From DASTPP01 sp035762175 (GTDB taxonomy: Bacteria > Myxococcota_A > Polyangia > Polyangiales > Polyangiaceae): a stretch of DNA of 64,000 nucleotides. The stretch's first letter is position 1; every line of letters begins with the position of its first letter. Both the position numbers and the translations under genes were made by a program. Under the pieces are notes generated by a model, which saw nothing but the letters and a program-made list of their open reading frames with translations, was not told the DNA's origin and ran no database searches. This document shows positions 7,822-15,959 of this stretch, piece after piece. The stretch spans positions 22,581-86,580 of the forward strand of contig DASTPP010000031.1 of assembly GCA_035762175.1 (NCBI GenBank), written 5' to 3'.

Positions 7822-9109
7822 CGACGTCGTTCGGGCTCTTGAGAAACGTCTGGATCGACGGGATGATCACGTTGCTCGCGAAGTCGGGCCGGGTGTCGCG
7901 GTCGAGAAACTGCGCGATCGACTTGGCCTTGCTCACGAACTCGACGGCCTTCTTCTGCAGGGCGGTGTAGCCGCTGGTGTCGGCGCCGGCGTTGACGGCG
8001 ATGAGCGAGGGGTCGGCGCGCACCGAGAAGCCCTCGGCCTCGGGGGTGCCGAGGTAGGCGAGCAGGGCCTTGGCGCCGGCCTCGTTCTTGGGGCGCCGGG
8101 CCATCATGAACCCGTCGATGGGGGCCTCGATGGCGTCGGCGCCGATGGCCGGGTCGACTTCGGGGAAGTTGAAGAAGTCGAGGTCGTCGCGCTCGGCCCC
8201 CTCGGGGAACTGCCAGCCGACGAACATGCCGAAGAGGTACATGCCCGCCTGCTTGCGCTGCAGCGCCTGGGCGGCCTCTTGCCAGGTGCGGCCGAGCGCG
8301 GCCTCTTGGTGGTAGGGCAGGAGGCCCCGCCAGACGTCGAACACGCGCCGGACTTCGGGGCCGTTCCAAGGTTTGCGGCCGGCCATGAGCTCGACGTGGA
8401 AGGGGTAGCCGTTGAGGCGAAGGTCGAGCTGGTCGAAGGTGCCCATCGCGGGCCAGCCGTCTTTGTCGCCGAACGCGAGCGGCACCAGGCCGTCTTTCTG
8501 CATCTGCTTGCCGAGGGCGACGAGCTCGTCGAGCGTCTTCGGCGGCGCGTAGCCCCGGGCCGCGAAGACGCTCTTGCGGTAGAAGACGCCCCACGGGTAG
8601 TTGGTGAAGGGCACGAAGTAGGGCTTGCCGTCGCGCGCGGTCGACGCCTCGCGCAGCGCCGGCGAGAAGCCCTTGAGGCCCGCCCAGACGTCGCTGAGGT
8701 CGCCGGCGAGGCCCTTCTCGGCGAAGAAGCGCATGCGGTAGCCGGCGAACCAGGTAAAGACGTCGTCGGGGCTGCCCTGCAGGTAGCCGGTGATCTGCTC
8801 TTGGAAGGTGTTGCGGTCGATCGTGTTGACCTTGACCGCGAGCGGGGCGTGCCCCTGTTGGAACCGCTCGACGACGCCGGCCAGGGCGGCGCGCGGGGCG
8901 GCGTCCGACTGGTTCGAGCCGAGGGTGAGGGTGCCGCCGGCCGCCGGGCCGCCCTCGGCCTTCGACCGGCCGCCGCAGGCGGCGAGCGCGCCGCCGGCGA
9001 CGACCCCCGCGGCGCCCCGCAGCAGCGCGCGGCGGGCCAGGGCGAGCCCCGCGACCGAGGGGGGCACGAGCGACGCGAGGTACTCGGCGGAGGACGCGGG
9101 GCGTGTCAT
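7763..9109 (-). CDS. Extracellular sugar-binding lipoprotein of an ABC importer
   Basis: 448 residues. The N-terminus carries a twin-arginine pair (R26-R27) before a hydrophobic stretch and a lipobox LAAC with Cys45, so it is probably a Tat-exported, lipid-anchored protein. The body fits family 1 solute-binding proteins: GTLTLGSNQS, then DVFTWFAGYRMRFFAEKG, then PFTNYPWGVFYRKSVF, then FKxG-type KQAGMYLFGMF. AGAGG lies 5 bases before the ATG at 9109. It heads the minus-strand importer operon and is divergent from the GH42 gene, so the ligand is probably a beta-galactoside oligosaccharide (inference from context). Confidence 0.93.
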   Translation of the reverse strand: MTRPASSAEYLASLVPPSVAGLALARRALLRGAAGVVAGGALAACGGRSKAEGGPAAGGTLTLGSNQSDAAPRAALAGVVERFQQGHAPLAVKVNTIDRNTFQEQITGYLQGSPDDVFTWFAGYRMRFFAEKGLAGDLSDVWAGLKGFSPALREASTARDGKPYFVPFTNYPWGVFYRKSVFAARGYAPPKTLDELVALGKQMQKDGLVPLAFGDKDGWPAMGTFDQLDLRLNGYPFHVELMAGRKPWNGPEVRRVFDVWRGLLPYHQEAALGRTWQEAAQALQRKQAGMYLFGMFVGWQFPEGAERDDLDFFNFPEVDPAIGADAIEAPIDGFMMARRPKNEAGAKALLAYLGTPEAEGFSVRADPSLIAVNAGADTSGYTALQKKAVEFVSKAKSIAQFLDRDTRPDFASNVIIPSIQTFLKSPNDVDGLVNSIERQKQSIFGNAP

Positions 9110-9301
9110 CGTGCCTCTTTCGGGAGGGCTCGGGTTCGGGCGCGGCGCCGCCCGGGGGCGACGGCGCGCGAGCGCGCTCGAGCGGGCCGGGGGCTTTGTG
9201 CCATACCGCCGCCGCGCGGCGGCCGTCAAGGCCCGCCGGGCCGCCGGTGCAGGGGCGCGTTTCGGTTGACTCCGGAACGCTCCGGGCCGAGCCTCGTCGC
9301 C
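9110..9301. promoter_or_regulatory. Divergent promoter region between importer and beta-galactosidase
   Basis: This 192-bp gap separates the oppositely transcribed binding-protein and GH42 genes and must hold both promoters. A short dyad, CCGGA-ACGC-TCCGG, lies at 9272-9285, 17 bases before the GH42 ATG; its centre includes CG and it could bind a LacI- or similar regulator. A TTGAC stands just before it at 9266-9270, without a clear -10 box. The assignment is tentative. Confidence 0.4.
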
Positions 9302-11326
9302 ATGCGCCAATGGCCCGCGGGCTCGATCGCGCTGGGGGGCGACTACAACCCCGAGCAGTGGCCCGAGTCGACCTGGCTCGAGGACGTGCGCCTGATGCGC
9401 GAGGCGGGCGTGACCTTCGTCACCGTCGGCGTCTTCGCCTGGTCGCTGCTCGAGCCGGCCCCGGGCCGCTACGACACCGGCTGGCTCGACCGCGCGCTCG
9501 ACCTCTTGCACCGCCACGACGTCGCCGTCGACCTGGCCACCGGCACCGCCTCGCCCCCGCCCTGGCTCGCCCGCGACCCCGACGCCCTGCTGCCGGTCAC
9601 CCGCGAGGGCCTGCGGCTCTGGCCCGGGGCCCGGCAGCACTACTGCCCCCACGCGCCGGCCTACCGCGAGCGCGCCTTGCTCTTGGTCGAGCACCTCGCC
9701 CGCCGCTACCACGGCCACCCCGCCCTCGCCCTCTGGCACGTCGGCAACGAGTACGGCTGCCACCACGTGCCCTGCTACTGCGACCGCTGCGCCGTCGCCT
9801 TCCGCGGCTGGCTGCGGGCGCGCTACGGCTCGGCCGACGCCCTCAACGAGGCCTGGGGCACCTCCTTCTGGAGCCAGCGCTACGCCGACTTCGACGAGGT
9901 GCTGCCGCCCCGCCTCGCCCCGGCGGCCAGCAACCCGACCCAGGTGCTCGACTACCGCCGGTTCACGTCCGACGCGCTGCTCGCGCTCTACGTCGCCGAG
10001 CGCGAGGTGCTGCGCCGCTGGTCGCCCGGCGTGCCCGTCACGACGAACTTCATGACGCACAGCCACTTCCGGCACATCGACTACTTCCGCTGGGCGCCCG
10101 AGCAAGACGTCGTCAGCACCGACCACTACGCCGTCGCCCGCCTGCCCGACCCCGAGGCCGAGCTGTCGTTCGCGGCGGCGCTCACCCGGGGCATCGCCGG
10201 CGGCGCGCCCTGGCTGCTCATGGAGCACGCCCCGAGCGCGGTGAACTGGCAGCCGATCAACCACGCCAAGCCCCCCGGCGCCCTCTTGCGCCACAGCCTC
10301 ACGCACGTGGCCCACGGCGCCGACGCGCTCGGGTTCTTCCAGTGGCGGGCCTCGCGCGCCGGGTCCGAGAAGTTTCACTCGGCGCTCGTGCCCCACGCCG
10401 GCACCGACACGCGGCTCTGGCGCGAGGTGGTCGAGCTCGGCCGGGTCTGCGGCCGGCTGGGTGAGGTCGTCGGCACCCGGGTCGAGGCCGAGGTCGCCGT
10501 GCTCTGGTGCTACCAGGCCGGCTGGGCCTGCGACCAAGAGTCGCACCCGAGCGAGCTCGTGCGCTACGGCGACGACGCGCACGCGCTGCACCGCGCCTTG
10601 CGCGCGCGCGGCGTCGCCGCCGACGTCGTGCACCCCGAGTCCGACCTGAGCCGCTACCGGCTCGTCGTCGTGCCGACCCTCTACGCCTGCACCGACGCCG
10701 CCGTCGCGCGCGTCGCCGCGGCCGTCGCAGCGGGCGCCACGCTGCTCGTCACCTTCTTTTCGGGCATCGTCGACGAGCACGACCACGTGCGGCTCGGGGG
10801 CTACCCGGGCGCGTTCCGCGAGCTGCTCGGCGTCCGGGTCGAAGAGTTCGCCCCCCTCGCGGCCGGCGCCCGCGTGCGGCTCGACCTCGTCGACGGCGCC
10901 GACGGCGCCGAGCCCGGGGCCGCCTGGACGGCCCACACCTGGACCGAGCACCTGCACCTCGCCGGGGCGCAGGCGGTCGCGACCTACCGCGACGGCCCCT
11001 TGCCCGGCGTGCCGGCCGTCACCCGCCGCCCCCACCCCGGCGGGGCCGCCTGGTACCTCGCCACCCGCCTCGACGACGACGCGCTCGGCGCCGTCGTCGA
11101 CCGCGCGCTCGCCGACGCCCGCGTGCGCCCCGCCGCCCCGGCCCCCCCCGGCGTCGAGCTCGTCCGGCGCCGCGGCGAGGGCCGCTCGTTCCTCTTTGCC
11201 ATCAACCACGGCGCCGACCCCGCTTCGATCGTGGCGCGGGGGCACGATCTCGTCGCCGACGCGCCCGTCGACGGCGCCCTCGTGCTCGCCCCCGGCGCCG
11301 TCGCCGTCGTGCGAGAGAGCGCCTGA
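9302..11326 (+). CDS. GH42 beta-galactosidase
   Basis: 674 residues, the usual length for the family. It opens with LGGDYNPEQWP, the GH42 signature. The acid/base Glu is E150 in WHVGNEYG and the nucleophile is E308 in LLMEHAPS. The cluster C153-x4-C158-x-C160-x2-C163 (CHHVPCYCDRC) matches the zinc-binding cysteines seen in thermophilic GH42 enzymes. A trimerisation-like domain follows (about 390-600: LRARGVAADVVHPESDLSRYRLVVVPTLY), then a small C-terminal beta domain. There is no signal peptide, so it should act in the cytoplasm on disaccharides brought in by the divergent ABC importer. The start is the ATG at 9302. Confidence 0.96.
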   Translation: MRQWPAGSIALGGDYNPEQWPESTWLEDVRLMREAGVTFVTVGVFAWSLLEPAPGRYDTGWLDRALDLLHRHDVAVDLATGTASPPPWLARDPDALLPVTREGLRLWPGARQHYCPHAPAYRERALLLVEHLARRYHGHPALALWHVGNEYGCHHVPCYCDRCAVAFRGWLRARYGSADALNEAWGTSFWSQRYADFDEVLPPRLAPAASNPTQVLDYRRFTSDALLALYVAEREVLRRWSPGVPVTTNFMTHSHFRHIDYFRWAPEQDVVSTDHYAVARLPDPEAELSFAAALTRGIAGGAPWLLMEHAPSAVNWQPINHAKPPGALLRHSLTHVAHGADALGFFQWRASRAGSEKFHSALVPHAGTDTRLWREVVELGRVCGRLGEVVGTRVEAEVAVLWCYQAGWACDQESHPSELVRYGDDAHALHRALRARGVAADVVHPESDLSRYRLVVVPTLYACTDAAVARVAAAVAAGATLLVTFFSGIVDEHDHVRLGGYPGAFRELLGVRVEEFAPLAAGARVRLDLVDGADGAEPGAAWTAHTWTEHLHLAGAQAVATYRDGPLPGVPAVTRRPHPGGAAWYLATRLDDDALGAVVDRALADARVRPAAPAPPGVELVRRRGEGRSFLFAINHGADPASIVARGHDLVADAPVDGALVLAPGAVAVVRESA

Positions 11327-11362
11327 ACTGTCGCGCGGAGCGGACTCGCCCCGCCGTTCGTG

Positions 11363-12505
11363 TCAGGGCGGGCAGACGTAGGCGCCCTCGCCGGTTTCGT
11401 AAAACGTGTGATCGCTGCCGCAGCCGAAGTATTCGAGCATGCAGGTGCGCTTCTCTTTGACCGCGCCCGTGGCCAGGTTGACGCGCAGCTCGAGCCCGCC
11501 TGACAGCCAGGGGCCGAAGACGAGGTAGCCGTAATATTCGGGGCAGATGTTGAGCAGCTCGTAGTTGCCGTCCTGGCCGCCCTCGCCGGCGGTGAGGACC
11601 ACCTCGGTCGCCGTCTCCGACGACTTCGTGAGCGGTATGACGTTGTGCTGGCCGAGCTGGAACAGGTTGGCGAAGTACTGGCCGCCCTCCTGGCGCAGGG
11701 TGAACGTCGCGTCGTAGTCGATGAAGTTGTTCGCCACCGTGCAGGGGACATCGGGGACGTCGTCCATCGTGTTGCGCACGCCGATCACGTGGAACCGGGC
11801 CGCGTCGAGGTCGCCCGACGCGAGCGGCGCGCAGGCGACGGGCAGCGGGTCGGCGTTCGAGGGCTCGCAGGCGTGGGCGCCCTGCGAGGCCACGTCGAGC
11901 TTGAACTCGAAGCCGTCGCAGCTGTAGTGATCTTCGACGCGGCACTGGCGCGTGAAGGTGATTTCGCCGGTGGCGCGGTCGACGTGGCCCTCGATCGTGC
12001 CCGTGAGGGTGTTGTAAAAGTCTGAGTAAGGGTAGCCGGTGTACTCGGGGCAAATGGTGAAGACCTCGTACCCGTCGTAGTTGGAGAGCTCGGCCGAGAA
12101 GTTGAGCTGGGTGGCGGTCGTGGCCGCGTTCAGCCGAATGGCCTGGGTCTCTTCGTGGCCGAGCGGCGCGAGAAAGTAGGCGGTGTCTTTCCAGAAGAGG
12201 TGGTAGCGCTCGTTCGCCGTCTCGTCCCAGGCGATGATGTCGCAGCTCGGGCCGTCGGGGTTGTACATGTCGATGTCTTCGTAATGGCGCGCGGTCGTCA
12301 CGCGGAAGCTCGCGTCGTAGAACTTCATCGGCGCACAGGCGGCGTCGGCGCTCGCGGCCACGACCTCGGCCGCGCCGAGGCCCGCGCCCTCGACGCTCGG
12401 GGCGGGCGCCGCCTCGGGGGCGCAGCCCAGGGCCAGCGCGCCCAGCAGGGGCGAGGCGAGGGCGATCACGGTCGAAGAAGAGGGGCGCTTGTTGCGGCTA
12501 CGCAT
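11363..12505 (-). CDS. Lipoprotein of unknown function with an internal duplication
   Basis: 380 residues. AGGAG stands 7 bases before the ATG at 12505. A basic N-terminus and hydrophobic stretch end in LALGC with Cys28, a lipoprotein signal. The mature part is two copies of a roughly 160-residue module. Each has a starting CAP(M/L) segment, a central ICPEY(T/Y)GY motif, and an end with (R/N)-x-ATGE/A-x5-RxC followed by a Cys-containing loop (HYSCDGFEF, FGCGSDHTF). Paired cysteines suggest disulfides and an extracytoplasmic location. I do not recognise a family. It is convergent with the GH42 gene, 36 bp apart. Confidence 0.85.
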   Translation of the reverse strand: MRSRNKRPSSSTVIALASPLLGALALGCAPEAAPAPSVEGAGLGAAEVVAASADAACAPMKFYDASFRVTTARHYEDIDMYNPDGPSCDIIAWDETANERYHLFWKDTAYFLAPLGHEETQAIRLNAATTATQLNFSAELSNYDGYEVFTICPEYTGYPYSDFYNTLTGTIEGHVDRATGEITFTRQCRVEDHYSCDGFEFKLDVASQGAHACEPSNADPLPVACAPLASGDLDAARFHVIGVRNTMDDVPDVPCTVANNFIDYDATFTLRQEGGQYFANLFQLGQHNVIPLTKSSETATEVVLTAGEGGQDGNYELLNICPEYYGYLVFGPWLSGGLELRVNLATGAVKEKRTCMLEYFGCGSDHTFYETGEGAYVCPP

Positions 12506-13047
12506 CGGGGTCTCCTGAGGGGGGCCTCGCGCTCGGGCCGGGCGGCCAAACGAGAGGTGACCCTTCGCTCGTTGTGAGCGCGGGGCGGTCACCGCGGCAG
12601 GGGCGGGCGCGAGGGCGAACGGGGTGACGTGAGATGTCGCTCTTGCCGGCGCTGGGGTCGGCGGGGGCGCGACTCGATCATGTCCGGTGGCGCCGGCGAC
12701 TAGAGAAAGAATCGACCTCGCCGCGCGATGGTCGATGGAGAGGCTCGTGGCGTGCCCGCACCGTCCGGGTAAGGTTTCGGCCATCGGGGCCTCAGCCTCG
12801 GCCGTGCCCTCGTGGCGCCGCCCGTGGTTTGCCCGGCGAGGCGGGGTCGTGGGGCCGGGTCACATTCCGCTGTCACTGGAAGGGTACCACGACTTGCCGG
12901 ATCAACCTACGCGGGCCGAAGCGGCGTCGGGCCCGCGCGCGTGCGCCGGGCCCGAAATCGTTGGCCCCCCGAGGCAGGGGGTAAGATTGGCCCGGCTCGC
13001 CGCGACTCAGGGGTAACCGGGCGCGCCACGGCCCGGGGGAGACACCG
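12506..13047. other. Divergent intergenic region, no gene seen
   Basis: About 540 bp between two divergent genes. Reading frames here have no family features. It should contain the promoters of the lipoprotein gene (left) and the DUF417 gene (right). GGGGGAG lies about 6 bases before the ATG at 13048. No strong repeat or dyad was seen. Confidence 0.5.
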
Positions 13048-13560
13048 ATGCGCCCGACCGACTCGCCCGCCCTTTCGCCTGCCACGTACGCCCCCGCCCT
13101 CGAAGATCTCGCCCTCGCGGCCGCCCCCCGGGTCGAACGGGCGGCGCACCTCGTCTCGCGCTGGGGCCTCGTCGCCATCTTGCTCGCCTTCGGGGCGTTC
13201 AAGTTCACCGCCGTCGAGGCCGAAGCCATTCGGCCGATGATCGAGCATAGCCCGCTGCTCGGCTGGCTCTACCGCGTCGCGTCGGTGCAAGGGGCCTCGA
13301 ATGTCGTCGGCGTGGCCGAGATCGCCGTCGCCGCCTTGCTCGCCGCGCACCGGTGGTCGCCGCGCGCGGCGACGATCGGCGGCCTCGGCGCGCTCGCGAC
13401 GTTCGCGACGACGCTGAGCTTTCTCTTCACCACGCCGGGCGTCGCCGCGAGCCCCGACGCGCTCGGCTTCTTGCTCAAAGACTTGTTTCTCTTCGGCGCG
13501 GCGCTCGCCGCCACGGGGGCCTCGCTGCGCGCCCTCGCGGGGCGGCGCCGGGCCGGTTGA
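13048..13560 (+). CDS. DUF417 (YkgB/RclC-like) membrane protein
   Basis: 170 residues with four hydrophobic helices. The pattern GLVAILLAFGAFKFTAVEAEAI, then IRPMIEHSPLLGWLY, then GVAEIAVAALL, then FATTLSFLFTTPGV matches the DUF417 family, which includes the E. coli reactive-chlorine-responsive membrane protein RclC. A non-hydrophobic leader of about 35 residues precedes the first helix. It is 33 bp upstream of an ECF sigma factor on the same strand, so the three genes 13048-14474 may be co-transcribed. A role in oxidative or chlorine stress is only suggested by the family. Confidence 0.88.
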   Translation: MRPTDSPALSPATYAPALEDLALAAAPRVERAAHLVSRWGLVAILLAFGAFKFTAVEAEAIRPMIEHSPLLGWLYRVASVQGASNVVGVAEIAVAALLAAHRWSPRAATIGGLGALATFATTLSFLFTTPGVAASPDALGFLLKDLFLFGAALAATGASLRALAGRRRAG

Positions 13561-13593
13561 GCCGCGCCCGCGCGGGCGGCCGAAGAAGGACGC

Positions 13594-14232
13594 ATGGGGT
13601 CGACCTCAGGCCAGGACGAAGGGCGGGGCAACGAGGCGTGGCGGCGCGAGCTGCGCGCCGCGGGGCCCGAGGGCGAGGCGGCGCGCCGCGATCTGAGGGC
13701 GCTGCTCGTCGCGGGGCTCGGGCGCGCGTTCGGGGCGCGCGCGGGGGCCCAGGTCGAAGACTTCGCGCAGGAGGCGCTGGTCCGCGTGCTCGATCGGCTC
13801 GACGCGTTTCGGGGTGATAGCCGCTTTACCACCTGGGCCATGAGCATCGCCGTACACGTCGCGCACTCCGAGCTCAGGCGCGCGCACTGGAAGGGCACCT
13901 CGCTCGAGGATCTGGCCGCCTACGACGAGGCCGGCGCGCTCTTGCCCGAGGGCGCGCCCGACGCCGAGCGGTCGCTCGCGCGCGCCCGGGCGCTCGCGGC
14001 CCTCGAGGGGGCGCTCGGGCAGATCACCGACCGGCAGCGCGCCGTCATCGCGGGCGAGCTGCGCGGCATGCCGCAAGAAGAGATCGGCCGGCGCCTCGGC
14101 GTCGGGCGCAACGCGGTCTACAAGCTCGGGCACGACGCGCGCCGCGCGCTCTTGCGCGCGCTCGTGGCCGAGGGCCTTGGCGCCGACGACGTCCGGTGGG
14201 CGTTCTCGGGCGAAGAGGGAGGCGCTCCGTGA
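13594..14232 (+). CDS. ECF-type RNA polymerase sigma factor
   Basis: 212 residues. Sigma region 2 is visible as VEDFAQEALVRVLDRLDAFRGDSRFTTWAMSIA in two stretches, with FTTWAMSIAVHVA binding the -10 element. Region 4 appears as LGQITDRQRAVIAGELRGMPQEEIGRRLGVGRNAVYKLGHDARRAL in segments, a helix-turn-helix. AGAAGGA lies just before the ATG. Its stop overlaps the GTG of the next small gene (GTGA), which encodes a zinc-finger protein and is the likely anti-sigma partner. The upstream DUF417 gene may be a target or operon member. Confidence 0.93.
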   Translation: MGSTSGQDEGRGNEAWRRELRAAGPEGEAARRDLRALLVAGLGRAFGARAGAQVEDFAQEALVRVLDRLDAFRGDSRFTTWAMSIAVHVAHSELRRAHWKGTSLEDLAAYDEAGALLPEGAPDAERSLARARALAALEGALGQITDRQRAVIAGELRGMPQEEIGRRLGVGRNAVYKLGHDARRALLRALVAEGLGADDVRWAFSGEEGGAP

Positions 14233-14474
14233 AGTTGACCCGGGCCGAGATGTGCCTGCTGCTCTCGTTCTTGTACGAGACGAGTGACGACGAGATCACG
14301 TGCGACGACGCGCTCGAGGGCTTCGCCGCCCTCGCCGAAGCCGAGCTGCGGGGCGGCGGCGTGTCGGCGCGGACGGCGGCCATCGCCGAGCACGTCGCCG
14401 AGTGCCCCGAGTGCGCCGAAGAGTACGCCTCGCTGCTCGCCGCCATCGCCGCGGCGGCGCCCCCGCCGGGCTAG
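14229..14474 (+). CDS. Short zinc-finger anti-sigma factor-like protein
   Basis: 81 residues starting at the GTG 14229-14231, which overlaps the sigma factor stop. The end carries IAEHVAECPECAEEYASLL, an H-x3-C-x2-C arrangement like the zf-HC2/ZAS anti-sigma domain. No membrane helix follows, so it would be a soluble anti-sigma factor of the ZAS type, holding the sigma factor until the zinc site is oxidised or changed (family knowledge). Function is inferred from the overlap with the sigma gene and the Cys/His motif. Confidence 0.75.
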   Translation: MKLTRAEMCLLLSFLYETSDDEITCDDALEGFAALAEAELRGGGVSARTAAIAEHVAECPECAEEYASLLAAIAAAAPPPG

Positions 14475-14623
14475 CCCCGCCCGGCGAAGGCCCGCGTCGG
14501 CCGGGCCGGTCATCGCGCGTTGGTGACCGGTGCGGCCCGTCCGAGGGCAGCGCCCGCCGCGCCGGCCCGGGCCCGGGGCCGGCGCCCTCACCCGAACCGG
14601 GCCCTTCACCCTAGGATGGCACC

Positions 14624-15103
14624 ATGGCAGACCCGAACGTTACCGTGCACCGCCTCGGCCCCGGCGATCTCGCGTCGATGCGCCGGCTCAACGCGCTCTT
14701 CGGAGAGGCCTTCGACGACCGCGAGACCTACGGCGCCGAACCGCCAGACGACGCCTACTTGTCGGCGCTCTTGGCGAAAGAGCATGTCATCGCGCTGACG
14801 GCGGTCGGCGAGGGGGGTAGGGTGCTCGGCGGCCTCGTCGCCTACGAGCTCGAGAAGTTCGAGCGGGCCCGGCGCGAGATCTACATCTACGATCTCGCCG
14901 TGGCCGAAGAGCAGCGCCGGCGCGGCGTCGCCACCGCCCTCATCGAGCACCTTCGCACGCTCGCGGCCGAGCGGGGCGCCTGGGTGATCTACGTGCAGGC
15001 AGATTATGGCGACGACCCGGCGGTGGCGCTCTACACGAAGCTCGGCGCCCGCGAAGACGTGATGCACTTCGATATCGCGCCCGCGGCGCGCGGGCCCGGC
15101 TAA
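14624..15103 (+). CDS. AAC(3)-I-like aminoglycoside N-acetyltransferase
   Basis: 159 residues, the length of AAC(3)-I enzymes. The chain matches that family throughout: HRLGPGDLASMRRLNALFGEAF, the acetyl-CoA loop EEQRRRGVATALIEHL, and a C-terminal block with VIYVQADYGDDPAVALYTKLG and EDVMHFDI, which I recall as nearly invariant in AAC(3)-Ia/Ib. The enzyme would transfer acetyl from acetyl-CoA to the 3-amino group of gentamicin-type aminoglycosides. Base composition matches the surroundings and no integron or transposon parts flank it, so it looks like a resident gene. AGGA lies 7 bases before the ATG. Confidence 0.88.
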   Translation: MADPNVTVHRLGPGDLASMRRLNALFGEAFDDRETYGAEPPDDAYLSALLAKEHVIALTAVGEGGRVLGGLVAYELEKFERARREIYIYDLAVAEEQRRRGVATALIEHLRTLAAERGAWVIYVQADYGDDPAVALYTKLGAREDVMHFDIAPAARGPG

Positions 15104-15153
15104 AAGCCCGCGCCGGGCGCACAACGTCGAGCCGCCGCCGGCAGCGAGGGCCC

Positions 15154-15738
15154 TCAATGCGTGCCGGGTGACGCGGTCGCCGGGTCGAATGCGGCCGCGC
15201 GTTCGCGGCGCTCGCCGTGCAAGCAAGTCGTCGCTTGCCCGCAGGCCTCGACGACCCGCTCGGAGAGCTCGACCTCGAACGTGTCGTCGACGACGCGCCG
15301 GCCGCTCCGCGCGTCATCGAGCCGAAGCGCGATCGGCGTGGTGCCGGCGGCGAGGCCGTCGGTCGGCAGGTCGAGCTCGAGGCATAGGTCGGTCTCGGAC
15401 GCGCCGCACGAGCCGCCGCGGCGCGCCAGGGCGCGCCCGCCGAGCACGTCTGCGCCCGCCGTGCACTCGGCATCACCTGGCTGATCGTGACTCTGGCAAC
15501 GCCACGCGAGGTGTACGTCGTCGGCGCAGCGGCCGCCGTGGCACACCTTCAGCCACAAATCGGTATGCTGGCTTTGCCCCTCGGCCATCGGCACCGCAAC
15601 GGACAAGCGCGCGTGGTCGCTGCCGCAGCTTGCCGGGGCGCACCCGGCGTCGCCGTCCGGGCCCCAGTCGTCGTCGAGCACATCAATGTGGCACCCCGCG
15701 ATGCACAGCCCCATGAAACCTACTGCCCAGGTTCGCAT
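15154..15738 (-). CDS. Small Cys-rich lipoprotein of unknown function
   Basis: 194 residues. AAGGAG stands 8 bases before the ATG at 15738. The signal ends in LCIAGC with Cys16, so it should be lipid-anchored. The mature part has about ten cysteines in short pairs (CAPASC, CHGGRC, CGASETDLC, ACGQATTC), pointing to an oxidising extracytoplasmic site, and a DDDWGPDGDAG acidic start. No family was recognised. It is convergent with the AAC(3)-like gene, 50 bp apart. Confidence 0.75.
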   Translation of the reverse strand: MRTWAVGFMGLCIAGCHIDVLDDDWGPDGDAGCAPASCGSDHARLSVAVPMAEGQSQHTDLWLKVCHGGRCADDVHLAWRCQSHDQPGDAECTAGADVLGGRALARRGGSCGASETDLCLELDLPTDGLAAGTTPIALRLDDARSGRRVVDDTFEVELSERVVEACGQATTCLHGERRERAAAFDPATASPGTH

Positions 15739-15959
15739 TGCGAGAGCTCCTTAAGCAAAGCGCACGCCATCTCGCCTCGACGCGAAATTAGCCCGTTTGC
15801 GGCCGTTTTCACTGCGTCGTCGCGTTCGCACGTAGCTGCGGCGCGACATGGATGAAACGGTTGCCTACGCCCGGCCCCCAGCGCAAGCACAGCAGCGACC
15901 GGCCGTCCCGGACTTTGAGTCCGGGGCCGCTGGGCGCGCCAGGGCACCCGCCGCCTGGA

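Noticed and set aside
5709..9109. Complete sugar ABC importer
   Set aside because: No ATP-binding subunit gene was found in the window; only permeases and binding protein are present.
9266..9301. TTGAC plus dyad as a firm sigma-70 promoter for GH42
   Set aside because: No matching -10 hexamer at the right distance; kept only as a possible operator.
9110..11245. Minus-strand extension upstream of the sugar-binding protein
   Set aside because: It is antisense to the GH42 gene; the real gene starts at 9109 with a ribosome site and signal peptide.
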